64,000 bases of DNA from an uncultured Rothia sp. GTDB lineage: Bacteria; Actinomycetota; Actinomycetes; Actinomycetales; Micrococcaceae. The stretch lies in the NCBI GenBank assembly GCA_946222285.1, contig CAMIIP010000001.1:272766-336765 (forward strand), read 5' to 3'. The notes below the pieces were generated by a model. It saw only the letters and a program-made list of their open reading frames with translations, ran no database searches and had not been told where the DNA came from. The translations under genes and the position numbers were made by a program. Of this stretch, positions 50,285-61,176 are shown one piece after another; position 1 is the first letter of the stretch; each line of letters begins with the position of its first letter.

Positions 50285-50540
50285 CGAACGGTGTCCTTTC
50301 AGAAACGAATAAAGTAAATTATTTTGTCTAGCTTTACTATCTCGCATCCTACTGTGCTGAGATTGTAAGTTTTCTCCATGTTTCCTGAAAACTGTGTTAA
50401 GAGAAAGTAGATGCGCCGGAGGCGAATTTTCAGGGATAATTCTCGTGTGCGACCACCCAGCCCTCTACAATATGAACCAAAACTGCTGTGCGTTACTGGT
50501 TCAAGACGCGCACATCATTCAGTAGGAACGAGAGGGTCAT

Positions 50541-52547
50541 ATGAAGAAGCATGTCTCCACACGGATTGCTTTAGCTACCTGTGCTTCACTGGGGATTTTC
50601 TTTTCCTCCCCCGCTGCTCTTGCAGAAGCTCCCATGGATCTTGCTCCCTCAGTGCGGGTAGAAGATACAACCGGCGCCCTAGGGGATACTTCACATTTGA
50701 AAAGCTCTATTTCAGATTTGGCGAGCCAGGAGCACATTAATCTATTTGTGGTAACTGTCGATAAATTTGAATCACCCTCAAATTCTGAATCTTGGGCTAA
50801 GAAGTTCGCCAGCTTGAACAATTTAGGTTCCAACGATGTTCTATTGGCCATCGCTACCGAAGATCGACAGGCTTATTTCCAAGCCGGCGGGCATGAGGTT
50901 CTTTCTGAATCCGAGATTAACAGCATTTACCAAAATAATATCTATCCACAGCTCCAAAATTCCAATTATTCTGCCGCCGCCGAAGCAGCAGTAAGCGGTA
51001 TCGAAGATCAACTCGGTAGTGGCTCTGGCACCGTCTCGGGTATTGCAACAGGCGTGGGAGTGCTGGGTGGAGTTGCAGCCGTTGCAGGTGGAGGTGCCTG
51101 GTTAGTGAGCCGTCGCCGGCGCCGTTCGTCCCCTTCCGCTACGAAACAAACCAATTATACCGCCCAACCGAATCAGCCAGCCGTTCCTCTGGAGCAATTA
51201 CGTAAAGAAGCGGGAAATCTACTGGTTCAGGTGGACGACGCCATCGTACATTCTGAACAAGAAGTTGAGTTCGCCCGGTTACAGTATGGAGATGCAGAAG
51301 TAGCACCCTTCGTTGATGCAATTAACCAGGCTAAAGCTCACATGCAACGTTCCTTCCAATTGCAAAAATTGCTAGATGATGAAATTCCAGATACCGAAGC
51401 GGAACAGAGAGCTTGGCTGGGCGAAATCATCAATCGTACGAGAGGTGCCTATCGATCCCTCGACGAACAGAAACAAAATTTCACCGATTTACGGCAACTT
51501 GAACAAAAGGCCCCCGAGATTCTTCAAGCACTGGAAACTCGTTTTGCCCACATCGAAAAACTCTTCCCTGCCGCAGAACAGTCGCTAGCGAACATCCGCA
51601 GACTGTACTCCCCTACTGCTGTTTCTCCCGTTGCCGATAATATCCAAGAAGCGCGCCAGCGTCTGGACTTCGCGCGTCGTAGCATGAACGAAGCACAGCA
51701 GCATATGAGCGGGAACCGTTCTGAAGCAGTACTTGAAGTCCGTGCCGCTGAAGAGGCAGTGGGCCAGGCACAAGGTTTATTAGAATCCGTCAATCATTCA
51801 GAAACTGAACTTGCCAATGCCAAAGAATCTCTGGATTCTGCCATTCTGGTAGCGGAGCGAGATGTTGCACAGGCTAAAGAGCTCGCAAAATTTGGCAATG
51901 CCGGAGAGCTCAACGGTGCCGCTGCAGGCGTCTCAGCGGTCATTGATCAGATCCGCGCCGAATCGGTTGCTCCGCAGTCTGATCCGTTAACGCTCACTCG
52001 TAAATTGAATGAGGTTCGATCTGACCTGGATCAGGCGCTTTCCAACGTGCGTGAAGTTCATGAAAGACAACGGGCAGCCGAAGACCGTCTCAAGCATACT
52101 TTGGTTTCAGCGCAAGCTCAGGTTTCTTCTGCCTCAGAATATGTATGGGCTCGGCGAGGCGGAGTCAATGCAGAAGCACGGACCAAGTTGAGAGAAGCAG
52201 AACGTAATCTAGCAGAAGCTCAGAGACTACGGGGAAGTAGCCCTGTTGAGGCTCTCGACCACGCAAACAATGCGATTCGATTAGCGGCTGATGCGCAGAA
52301 TATGGCGCAAAGCGACGTCGATTCCTTTGGTCATAGCGGGTACAACGGCGGAATGAATAATCGGGGCGGCGTAGATCTCGGATCTGCGATGCTTGGAGGT
52401 ATTTTATTGGGCAATATTTTCGGTGGTGGGAACCAAGGCTCCGGGGGAGGTCTCTTTGACGGCGGAAGCGGCTTCGGGGGTGGCTTCGGCGGAGGCGATT
52501 TTGGTGGCGGCGGAGACTTCGGTGGAGGTGCCGGAGGAAATTTTTAG
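50541..52547 (+). CDS. TPM-domain envelope protein with coiled coil and Gly-rich tail
   Basis: A 668-residue protein with a signal peptide (cleavage near AALAEA, residue 29), a TPM domain (about 35-150; DTTGALGDTSHLKSSISDLA, then NDVLLAIATEDRQAYFQAG), a membrane helix (about 163-187), a basic RRRRR stop-transfer, a long helical coiled-coil region (about 215-590) and a Gly-rich C-terminus. Such proteins are often encoded beside PspA, as here, and are thought to act with it in membrane maintenance. The reaction, if any, is unknown. GAGAGGGTCAT precedes the ATG. Confidence 0.85.
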   Translation: MKKHVSTRIALATCASLGIFFSSPAALAEAPMDLAPSVRVEDTTGALGDTSHLKSSISDLASQEHINLFVVTVDKFESPSNSESWAKKFASLNNLGSNDVLLAIATEDRQAYFQAGGHEVLSESEINSIYQNNIYPQLQNSNYSAAAEAAVSGIEDQLGSGSGTVSGIATGVGVLGGVAAVAGGGAWLVSRRRRRSSPSATKQTNYTAQPNQPAVPLEQLRKEAGNLLVQVDDAIVHSEQEVEFARLQYGDAEVAPFVDAINQAKAHMQRSFQLQKLLDDEIPDTEAEQRAWLGEIINRTRGAYRSLDEQKQNFTDLRQLEQKAPEILQALETRFAHIEKLFPAAEQSLANIRRLYSPTAVSPVADNIQEARQRLDFARRSMNEAQQHMSGNRSEAVLEVRAAEEAVGQAQGLLESVNHSETELANAKESLDSAILVAERDVAQAKELAKFGNAGELNGAAAGVSAVIDQIRAESVAPQSDPLTLTRKLNEVRSDLDQALSNVREVHERQRAAEDRLKHTLVSAQAQVSSASEYVWARRGGVNAEARTKLREAERNLAEAQRLRGSSPVEALDHANNAIRLAADAQNMAQSDVDSFGHSGYNGGMNNRGGVDLGSAMLGGILLGNIFGGGNQGSGGGLFDGGSGFGGGFGGGDFGGGGDFGGGAGGNF

Positions 52548-52693
52548 CTTAACGCCTCATACAGATATGTGTTCTGTTCCGTAAAATTGGCTCATTGTGA
52601 ACATTGGCTGAGAGTTTGCTGATTCCCAGAGCTAGATTTTCTAAAACCTGTAAAAATAGAACTATAACCACTGAAATAACTAAGGAGAACCCC

Positions 52694-53410
52694 GTGGCAA
52701 AACAGACCATCTTTAGTCGAATCGCCCAGCTCACCAAAGCAAATATTAATGCTATTTTGGATGCGGCTGAAGACCCTCAAAAGATGTTGGATCAGATGGT
52801 TCGCGATTACACCAACAACATTGCTGAGGCTGAGCAGGCTGTAGCTCAGACCATTGGTAATCTTCGTCTTTTAGAAGAGGATTACGCTGAGGACCAGCGT
52901 GAGTCTGAAGAGTGGGGCAATAAAGCTCTCGCGGCGTCAAACAAGGCTGATGAATTCCGTTCTAGCGGCGATACTGCCAATGCAGATAAGTTCGATAACC
53001 TCGCCAAAGTTGCTCTCGGTCGACAGATGCAAGCTGAGAAAGAAGCTCAGAGCATCAAGCCTCAGATTGATTCGCAGACTCAGGTGGTCGAACAGCTCAA
53101 AGATGGTCTGACCAAGATGCGTGAGAAGCTTCGCGAGCTAACTTCCAAGCGTGATGAGTTGGTTGCACGTGCAAAAAATGCATCTGCTCAAACTCAGGTC
53201 AATGATGCCCTCAAGTCTTTCGACGTTATGGATCCGACCTCCGAAATCTCCCGTTTCGAAGAGAAGGTTCGCAGGGAAGAAGCACTGGTTCGTGGTCAGC
53301 AAGAACTCGCGGCATCTTCTATTGATGCTCAGTTCAATGATCTCGAAGAACTCGGCAAACAAACCGAACTAGACGCTCGTCTTGCCGCTTTGAAGAACAA
53401 GAACTCCTAA
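52694..53410 (+). CDS. pspA: PspA/IM30 family membrane-stress protein
   Basis: A 238-residue, almost wholly helical protein of the PspA/Vipp1 ESCRT-III-like family that coats and protects damaged inner membrane. It starts MAKQTIFSRIAQLTKANINA with GTG at 52694 behind AAGGAGAACCCC; the frame is open upstream to 52604 but has no ribosome site there. Typical segments are AEDPQKMLDQMVRDYTNNIA, then DKFDNLAKVALGRQMQAEKE, and SEISRFEEKVRREEALVRG. It lies 146 bp after the TPM gene on the same strand and ends at a strong terminator. Confidence 0.95.
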   Translation: MAKQTIFSRIAQLTKANINAILDAAEDPQKMLDQMVRDYTNNIAEAEQAVAQTIGNLRLLEEDYAEDQRESEEWGNKALAASNKADEFRSSGDTANADKFDNLAKVALGRQMQAEKEAQSIKPQIDSQTQVVEQLKDGLTKMREKLRELTSKRDELVARAKNASAQTQVNDALKSFDVMDPTSEISRFEEKVRREEALVRGQQELAASSIDAQFNDLEELGKQTELDARLAALKNKNS

Positions 53411-53426
53411 GTTTTCTGTCATAGCT

Positions 53427-53466
53427 GAAGAAGGGAATCCGTTAGATAGAGCGGATTCCCTTCTTC
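53427..53466. terminator. Bidirectional terminator between pspA and udk
   Basis: A perfect 15-bp stem, GAAGAAGGGAATCCG (53427-53441) with CGGATTCCCTTCTTC (53452-53466), and a 10-nt loop, between convergent genes. Confidence 0.85.
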
Positions 53467-53485
53467 TGTAGTTGATGAGTTTAAG

Positions 53486-54118
53486 CTAGTTTTTGGTGTT
53501 GATTTCAGTATTCAACTGGGAATTAATACGGTGAATCAACATATCGAGTGCTACTAAATTGGTTCCGCCTTCGGGAACAATAATGTCTGCATAGCGTTTA
53601 GACGGCTCAACGTAAAGTTCGTGCATCGGTTTGACAGTTTCCAGATATTGAGTTTGCACCGATTCGATGCTTCTACCCCGTTCCAGCACATCCCGCCGCA
53701 TGCGGCGGAGAATCCGAACATCAGCATCGGTATCAACGAAAAGCTTGATATCTAAGCGACGACGAATTTCCGGTTCAGCGAAGATCAAAATACCTTCGAC
53801 AATAATAATCGGTCTAGTTTCAACGATGAGGGTCTCTTCTGACCGATTGTGAGCCGAAAAATCATAGACGGGGCATTGAATAGTTTGCCCTTCAATCAGG
53901 GCATCTACTTGCCTCACCAGAAGGTCATTATCGAAAGCCTCCGGTGCATCATAGTTCAGTACGCACCGTTCGTCGTAGTTGAGGTGATCATTTCGTCGAT
54001 AATAGTTATCGTGAAAAACTACCGCCACCTGTTCTTTGAAAGATTCAATCAGAGCTCTAGTCAGAGTTGTTTTGCCTGAACCTGTTCCGCCTGCGATACC
54101 GATAACGAGTGGGCGCAC
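53486..54118 (-). CDS. udk: Uridine kinase
   Basis: Phosphorylates uridine and cytidine in pyrimidine salvage. About 210 residues: Walker A IGIAGGTGSGKTTLTRALIE at the N-terminus, FHDNYYRRNDHLNYDERCVL, LNYDAPEAFDNDLL and the C-terminal SKRYADIIVPEGGTNLVALD. GTG 54116-54118 (reading VRPLVIGIAGG) is preferred because AGGAGATAAA stands directly before it; ATG at 54148 is an alternative adding 10 residues. Confidence 0.92.
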   Translation of the reverse strand: MRPLVIGIAGGTGSGKTTLTRALIESFKEQVAVVFHDNYYRRNDHLNYDERCVLNYDAPEAFDNDLLVRQVDALIEGQTIQCPVYDFSAHNRSEETLIVETRPIIIVEGILIFAEPEIRRRLDIKLFVDTDADVRILRRMRRDVLERGRSIESVQTQYLETVKPMHELYVEPSKRYADIIVPEGGTNLVALDMLIHRINSQLNTEINTKN

Positions 54119-54296
54119 TTTATCTCCTGGAGGTTTTGTTTTCTCCATTGTGGCATGTTTTTGCCCAGCATACTGGCGCTCACGTTCCCGAAAAGACGTG
54201 AGTAATAAACCGTGCCGATTTGAAAGACCAATGAGCTTTAGATATAGCTAACCTTTACTATGTTCTAGGAAATCATTTTTTGCGGAAAGCTTCCCT

Positions 54297-55637
54297 ATGA
54301 CTCTCACAAAGAACGAGCGGTTAGATCGGCTCCCCTTCACACACAAACATTCACGAATGCTGATCGGTTCAGGTATCGGCTGGGCTTTAGATGCCATGGA
54401 CGTCGGTCTCATCTCCTTCGTTATGGTAGCGCTAACGGTGCAATGGGGACTCTCCCCCACCGAAACATCGCTTCTAGGATCCGTTGGATTTCTAGGTATG
54501 GCTATTGGCGCCTCTGTGGGAGGAATACTTGCTGATAAATTCGGTCACAGACAAGTCTTCGCCATCACCCTGTTGATCTACGGAATCGCAACCGGAGCAT
54601 CAGCTCTAGTCAGTTCCCTGCTAGCTTTGATGATTTTCCGGTTCGTTGTCGGTCTCGGTTTAGGTGCAGAACTTCCCGTTGCCTCCACCCTGGTCTCCGA
54701 ATTTTCACCCCACAAAATTCGCGGCCGCGTCGTCGTTATTCTTGAAGGTTTCTGGGCCATTGGGTGGATTCTTGCTGCCTGTATCGGCACTTTTGTGGTG
54801 GCTGGTTCTGATGACGGTTGGCGGTGGGCACTTGCCTTAGGGATCATACCTGCCGCTTATTCGTTGGTAATTCGTCTCGGTCTACCAGAATCCGTAAGGT
54901 TTCTAGGATCTCGCGGTCGAGATAACGAGGCTGAAAAAATTGTTCAATCTTTTGAGCAATCTCCAGCGCAGTTTCGCCGTTTATATCGGAACACACCGTC
55001 TGTTGCGCCTATTGAGTCTTCAAAGGAGAAAGAGGCTCCCTCTGCCGCTGTGAGCTCAATTTGGCATAGTTCTTTTCGCAAGCGCACGCTGGCGTTATGG
55101 GCGATTTGGTTCTGCCTCAATCTTTCCTACTACGGCGCATTCACCTGGATACCTTCGCTTCTTCACGCCCAAGGTTTTACCCTGGTGAAATCCTTTACGT
55201 TCACGCTTATTATGACGCTGGCACAAATTCCCGGTTACGCAATGGCGGCATTTCTTATTGAGAAGTGGGGACGGCGCTACACCCTGGCAACTTTTCTTCT
55301 CGGCTCTGCGCTGGCGGCAATTTTTTATGGTATCGCGTGGAACGAAACATCCATTATCCTAGCCGGTTGCCTACTTTCATTCTTTAATTTAGGCGCTTGG
55401 GGCGCGCTCTATGCCATAGGACCAGAGCTGTATCCTACGTCCTTACGGGGCAGAGGAACCGGTGCTGCGGCAAGCTTCGGGCGGATTGCTTCAATAGCGG
55501 CACCGCTCATTGTGCCGCCAATGATGCTAGTTGGCGGTTTAGGAGTTCTCTTCTCAATCTTTGCTGCAGCCTTTCTCTTAGCTGCTCTTGCCGCTTTTAC
55601 CCTGCCAGAGCTCAAGGGTAAAGCGCTCATGGATTAG
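54297..55637 (+). CDS. MFS transporter, sugar-porter/AAHS (NiaP-like) type
   Basis: A 446-residue 12-helix transporter. MFS motifs are GWALDAMDVGLISFVMVAL in helix 1, GGILADKFGHRQVFAITLLI between helices 2 and 3, and FVVGLGLGAELPVASTLVSE in helix 4; GPELYPTSLRGRGTGAA stands in the second half. The DAMD motif in helix 1 resembles NiaP-like and aromatic-acid carriers, so nicotinate or another small organic acid is possible, but no neighbour confirms a substrate. GGAAAG precedes the ATG. It stands alone, divergent from udk and convergent with the cold-shock gene. Confidence 0.85.
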   Translation: MTLTKNERLDRLPFTHKHSRMLIGSGIGWALDAMDVGLISFVMVALTVQWGLSPTETSLLGSVGFLGMAIGASVGGILADKFGHRQVFAITLLIYGIATGASALVSSLLALMIFRFVVGLGLGAELPVASTLVSEFSPHKIRGRVVVILEGFWAIGWILAACIGTFVVAGSDDGWRWALALGIIPAAYSLVIRLGLPESVRFLGSRGRDNEAEKIVQSFEQSPAQFRRLYRNTPSVAPIESSKEKEAPSAAVSSIWHSSFRKRTLALWAIWFCLNLSYYGAFTWIPSLLHAQGFTLVKSFTFTLIMTLAQIPGYAMAAFLIEKWGRRYTLATFLLGSALAAIFYGIAWNETSIILAGCLLSFFNLGAWGALYAIGPELYPTSLRGRGTGAAASFGRIASIAAPLIVPPMMLVGGLGVLFSIFAAAFLLAALAAFTLPELKGKALMD

Positions 55638-55670
55638 TTATCCTTACTTTCTACTCGCTACAGGCATGCA

Positions 55671-55703
55671 AAAGGCCGATTCGGAAAATCCGAACCGGCC
55701 TTT
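55671..55703. terminator. Bidirectional terminator between the MFS gene and cspA
   Basis: AAAGGCCGATTCGGA (55671-55685) pairs with TCCGAACCGGCCTTT (55689-55703), one mismatch, 3-nt loop. Confidence 0.85.
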
Positions 55704-55735
55704 CTGATCTAAAACAACAGATCAAAGTCTATGAA

Positions 55736-55939
55736 TTAGAGGGGGCGAACTTCGCTAGCCTGCATGCCCTTGGGACCGCGCTCAGCGGTGAAGTCTACTG
55801 CCTGACCCTCTTCAACGGTGCGGTAACCGTTGGTCTGGATTGCTGAGTAGTGGAAGAAAAGGTCCTCTGAACCGTCTTCAAGCTGGATGAATCCGTAGCC
55901 TTTTTCAGAGTTGAACCATTTCACGGTGCCGTTTGCCAT
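55736..55939 (-). CDS. cspA: Cold-shock protein (CspA family)
   Basis: A 67-residue nucleic-acid-binding beta-barrel acting as an RNA chaperone. The RNP1-like motif is [11 protein letters not shown] and the second is [10 protein letters not shown]; the start is [19 protein letters not shown] 55937-55939 is fixed by homology; the frame is open upstream to 56272 but that part is not CspA-like. The ribosome site is weak and a long untranslated leader is likely, as in other cspA genes. Confidence 0.95.
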   Translation of the reverse strand: MANGTVKWFNSEKGYGFIQLEDGSEDLFFHYSAIQTNGYRTVEEGQAVDFTAERGPKGMQASEVRPL

Positions 55940-56501
55940 TTTTTGTATTACTTTCGTTATGACCTCAGCGATGAGGTCGATTGCTCCGTATCGATCTTCA
56001 GATACAGAAGTGAGAGAAGCTTTAGTGCTACGCTCGGGAAGATTTGCTCTACTCAGTTCGTGATGAATCGGCAGAAAACGCTTATCAACCAGTCTTTGAC
56101 TATGCACGAGAAGAAGTCTGGACAGAAGAGGTATATCTATTATTTCAGCGCAGATTTCTCTTCGAATCAGCTCTACATTAGAGATTCCCATCAAGCGAGA
56201 AGGATGAAAATTAGCCGTATTTTTTCCAAAGCTACGGGGAATTATTGATACCCAGAATACCAATGAACACACGAGATAATGAGTCGGGTAAGGTTCTGAA
56301 ACTCAATGGTCGCAATACGAGCTGGAACCAGGTCCCCATCCTAGTCTCACAGATCTGCTATATAAACGTTTCCAGGATTTTGCGCCCAACCAGCAGAGTT
56401 TTTCTATCTCCCCAATGATGAGATCGGTAAATGTACCACGCGAGTGTCGTCGCCATAGGCCATAGCCGCCATTCATGTACTCAGCGTACTTTCTTTTATC
56501 G
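55940..56501 (-). other. Gene-poor stretch upstream of cspA
   Basis: 562 bp without a convincing gene. The part nearest cspA probably encodes its 5' leader and promoter. Short frames are present on both strands, but none shows a ribosome site or a familiar family. The remainder (about 56280-56500) next to the methyltransferase 3' end shows nothing I can name. Confidence 0.4.
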
Positions 56502-57203
56502 TTATTTGACGCGCCGGATTACCATCACGCCGTCGTCGATTGTTCCCCCTTCTCCCTCGGGCGAAGTCACCGTGCGGGATCGTTTCTCAGCAATAACTAC
56601 CTGGAACGATTCATTATTTTCAGTAAGCGCATAAGCTTCAGCCAGCGGATCAGGAAGGTTCACCGCATGCTTATGGCGAGGATCGTCCGCCTTGACAAAA
56701 GAGGGCATACTCGCATGAGAAACCGACACCAACTCTCCCCCAACATTGAGGTAATCCAGAGCTTCACGAAAAATTCCTAGACGATCAAGTTCATCAAAAT
56801 GCGACTGCATAAAGCTAGAAATAATCAGGTCAAAAGTTTTATCGGTGCGCCAGTCAGACAAATCAGCTGCCACAAATTCAGCCTGCGCCCCGGCATGTTC
56901 CGCAGCTTGGCGAGCGCGGTTCACCGCTACATCGGAAATGTCGATACCGGTTGCCTGCCAGCCAGGCTGGGCTAGCCCGAGGACGTCGCCACCCTCACCA
57001 CAACCAAGATCAAGAACGGTGGTGGGCTGGTGGTGCTCAATGAGAGAAACAAGGGTTTTATTGGGTTCGCCTGACCAAATCTGTTCTTTTTCTGAGTAGA
57101 GATTGTTCCAGGATTCTTGCGGTGTTAACCGGGGAGCGCCTTCGGTGGTGGAATCTTTAGCAGTGGCGTATTCGTGGGATTCGCTAGTGTTTGTCATGCT
57201 CAT
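56502..57203 (-). CDS. Class I SAM-dependent methyltransferase
   Basis: A 233-residue Rossmann-fold methyltransferase. The SAM-binding motif is VLDLGCGEGGDVLGLAQPGW (about 62-81), followed by ATGIDISDVAVNRARQAAEH and the acidic AADLSDW. The N-terminal WNNLYSEKEQIWSGEPN recalls tellurite/thiopurine-type methyltransferases. The substrate is unknown. ATG at 57203 and 57197 are both possible. It stands alone on the minus strand. Confidence 0.85.
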   Translation of the reverse strand: MSMTNTSESHEYATAKDSTTEGAPRLTPQESWNNLYSEKEQIWSGEPNKTLVSLIEHHQPTTVLDLGCGEGGDVLGLAQPGWQATGIDISDVAVNRARQAAEHAGAQAEFVAADLSDWRTDKTFDLIISSFMQSHFDELDRLGIFREALDYLNVGGELVSVSHASMPSFVKADDPRHKHAVNLPDPLAEAYALTENNESFQVVIAEKRSRTVTSPEGEGGTIDDGVMVIRRVK

Positions 57204-57340
57204 AGTCTACCGAATGAGAATGGTTTGCATTTGAGTTGAGAAAATTTCCGCTGTCCCCATCTGCAGAAAATTTTTTACGGACATCCATGCCTATCGCGTG
57301 TATCATAGATTACATCAGTTATCTAAAAACTGGCAATCCC

Positions 57341-57426
57341 AGGGTTGTTACTTAGGCGGGAGTTTTCCCGTACTGGAGGCAAGACCTAAGCATCATGCTT
57401 TTTGCATGTAGGCTTGGGTCTTTTTT
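57341..57426 (+). promoter_or_regulatory. LicT/BglG-type antiterminator (RAT) overlapping a terminator
   Basis: AGGGTTGTTAC (57341-57351) and GAGGCAAGACC (57376-57386) match the two conserved sides of the ribonucleic antiterminator bound by BglG/LicT proteins. The second side overlaps the 5' arm of a terminator: AAGACCTAAGC (57381-57391) pairs with GCTTGGGTCTT (about 57412-57422), followed by a T run. A licT gene lies at the end of this operon, so bglP-bglA transcription is expected to need LicT released by beta-glucoside transport. Confidence 0.85.
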
Positions 57427-57560
57427 ATTGCTCTTCTACTGCTTTTTGTGCAGTAGATGCACTGAAAAAGACACCGGCACCGTTTTCTACGCATACAGGC
57501 TATTTGTGAGCGTGTGGATTTTCGGCCCCGGGCTTGCCAACACTTCCTCAGGAGGTTCAT

Positions 57561-59519
57561 GTGGCAACTAAAGTTGACTACGCGCAGACAGGGCAGGACG
57601 TTCTGGCGGCTGTAGGTGGCGAAGAGAACGTTAGATCCGTGGTGCATTGCGCTACGCGCCTACGTTTCACTCTCAAAGACAATTCAGTACCCAATAAAAA
57701 TGAGATTCTGGGTATCCCCGGCGTTATTACGGTGATGCAAGCTGGCGGCTTGTATCAGGTAGTAGTGGGCAACGACGTCCCCCGCGCATATCAGGCGATA
57801 ATTGATAACTCGAAGCTGGGTCAGGACGCTGGTTCTCAAGATGAATCAGCCTCCGAGAAATCCAAAAATCCTTTCAACCGTTTTATTGCGATGATTTCGG
57901 CGCTCTTCTCCCCTATTATTTGGACGCTGGCTGCCAGCGGTCTCATTAAGGCTTTTCTTGCTCTCTTTACAGTAGGTATTCCTCTGCTGAATACCGAATC
58001 GCAGGAGTATCTAATTCTCAGTGCGCTGGGCGATGCTTTTATCTACTTTATGCCGATTGCCCTTGCGGTTTCCGCTTCCAAGTTCTTCAAGGTAAACGTA
58101 GGAACTTCCATTGCTATCGCTTCTTTTTTGGTTTATCCAGCGATTTATGGGCTTTTTGAAGCTGCCGCGCCAGTCTCTTTCTTCGGCATTCCCGTTGTCA
58201 TGGCACCTTATGTCTACTCGGTGTTCCCCGTGGTTGTTGCTATCTGGCTCCAGAGCCTGCTAGAACCCTGGCTAATGAAAACCATCCCCTCCTGGATGCG
58301 CAACTTCACAGTTCCCTTTCTCATCCTTGTCATTATTGGTCTAGTGACCCTCATGGTGGTTGGACCTATCATTACCGCTGCCACCAACCTCGTTGGTAGT
58401 GCACTGACCTGGATTTGGGGTCCTGCGCCCTGGCTCGGCGGCTTCATCATGGGTATGTTCTGGCAGGTCTTCGTAATGTTTGGTCTGCACTGGGGTCTTG
58501 TGCCCATCATGATTAATGAGATTGCAGAGAACGGTCATTCGCTTCTCTTTGCCGCTCTTCCCTCTGCCGTGGTAGCACAGTGTGCCGCAGCTTTGGCTGT
58601 TGCAATCCGCACCAAGGATCTCAAGCTTCGCCAGATGGCTCTACCAACTTCGATTGCAGGTTTCTTCTCAGGTGTGACTGAACCTATCGTCTATGGTGTA
58701 ACTCTTCCGCTGAAGAAGCCCTTCGTTATCGCAATTATTGCCGGTGGTATTGGTGGCGGAATCGCCGCTTCCGGTGGTTCGGGCGCTACTACTGCTAATG
58801 TCTTTGCCTCGGTTCTCACGCTCCCCGCATTCCTCGGCGTCGGCAACTTCGCGCTACAGCTTGTGGGTGTTGCAGTTGCCATTGTCCTTGGCTTCCTGGG
58901 TACTCTCTTCTTCGGCTTGCCCAAAGCCAGGACTGAGGCAGAGGAGCAAGCACTCACCGAAACTCAGGTGGAACCTGAAGAAGCTATCCTGGCTGACCGT
59001 ATCGCAACGGATCAGAAAGTAGTTCCCGCCAACGCCGTCGTCACCCTACCCAATGAGGGTAATCAGACCACCGACCTCGCGGCTGCTGCAAGTGGTACTA
59101 CCGTGGCGCTATCTGAGATTGATGACCCTGTATTTTCCTCCGGCGCCATGGGCCAGGGCATCGGCATCAAACCTGAGAACGGTGAAGTATTCGCGCCTAT
59201 CTCCGGCAAGGTTCTCACCGCTCTTGAATCCGGTCACGCCTACGGCATCCGCTCTGATTCTGGCGTGGAAGTTCTTGTGCACGTGGGTGTTGATACGGTA
59301 CAGATGATGGGAGAAGGCTTCACCCAGCATGTCAGCAAGGGCGATAGGGTGGAAGTAGGGCAGCCACTGGTAACCTTCGATCGCGTCAAGGTCGCAGAAG
59401 CAGGGTACGACGATACCGTCATCACCATCATCACCAATTCGGGTAAATTCACCACCATCGAACCCCAGCTCGAAAAGACGCTCAAAGCCGGCGAACTCGC
59501 CGTTATCGTTGAGCAATAA
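57561..59519 (+). CDS. bglP: PTS beta-glucoside transporter EIIBCA
   Basis: Imports and phosphorylates aryl-beta-glucosides or cellobiose-like sugars. The 652 residues are in the order EIIB, EIIC, EIIA. EIIB has its phosphocysteine at Cys30 (SVVHCATRLRF); EIIC (about 105-460) has about ten membrane helices and GVTEPIVYGVTLPLKKPFVI; EIIA (about 515-652) has GQGIGIKPENGEVFAPISGK and the phosphohistidine in VEVLVHVGVDTVQM (about 574). GTG 57561 follows AGGAGGTTCAT exactly. Preceded by the RAT/terminator, followed by bglA. Confidence 0.95.
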   Translation: MATKVDYAQTGQDVLAAVGGEENVRSVVHCATRLRFTLKDNSVPNKNEILGIPGVITVMQAGGLYQVVVGNDVPRAYQAIIDNSKLGQDAGSQDESASEKSKNPFNRFIAMISALFSPIIWTLAASGLIKAFLALFTVGIPLLNTESQEYLILSALGDAFIYFMPIALAVSASKFFKVNVGTSIAIASFLVYPAIYGLFEAAAPVSFFGIPVVMAPYVYSVFPVVVAIWLQSLLEPWLMKTIPSWMRNFTVPFLILVIIGLVTLMVVGPIITAATNLVGSALTWIWGPAPWLGGFIMGMFWQVFVMFGLHWGLVPIMINEIAENGHSLLFAALPSAVVAQCAAALAVAIRTKDLKLRQMALPTSIAGFFSGVTEPIVYGVTLPLKKPFVIAIIAGGIGGGIAASGGSGATTANVFASVLTLPAFLGVGNFALQLVGVAVAIVLGFLGTLFFGLPKARTEAEEQALTETQVEPEEAILADRIATDQKVVPANAVVTLPNEGNQTTDLAAAASGTTVALSEIDDPVFSSGAMGQGIGIKPENGEVFAPISGKVLTALESGHAYGIRSDSGVEVLVHVGVDTVQMMGEGFTQHVSKGDRVEVGQPLVTFDRVKVAEAGYDDTVITIITNSGKFTTIEPQLEKTLKAGELAVIVEQ

Positions 59520-59554
59520 GACGGAGTGCAATAAGACGGACGACGTTCGCGCTC

Positions 59555-59581
59555 GGGGCGCGGTACACCACACCGCGCCCC
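59555..59581 (+). other. Strong hairpin between bglP and bglA
   Basis: GGGGCGCGGT (59555-59564) pairs with ACCGCGCCCC (59572-59581), 7-nt loop, no U run. It could set the bglP:bglA expression ratio or stabilise an RNA end. Just upstream, the bglP stop region holds a short tandem duplication (GCAATAAGACGGA at 59513 and 59528). Confidence 0.6.
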
Positions 59582-59600
59582 ACCTGAGATTTGTATCTGA

Positions 59601-61076
<1,476 letters not shown>

Positions 61077-61101
61077 GTTGTTCTCATAGGCAGCATTCGA
61101 T

Positions 61102-61126
61102 GGCTCGGAACCTACAATTCCGAGCC
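61102..61126 (+). other. Hairpin between bglA and licT
   Basis: GGCTCGGAA (61102-61110) pairs with TTCCGAGCC (61118-61126) around a 7-nt loop. With no U run it looks like an attenuating or processing hairpin, allowing some readthrough into licT. Confidence 0.5.
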
Positions 61127-61176
61127 GCCGAGCTGTATTCACCGGTAGAATTTTGTAAGACAGTCTGGGAGGCACC

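Noticed and set aside
55940..56272. N-terminally extended cold-shock protein starting near 56272
   Set aside because: The frame is open, but the extension has no ribosome site and no CspA-like sequence, while the internal ATG at 55939 gives the exact usual length; the region is better seen as leader.
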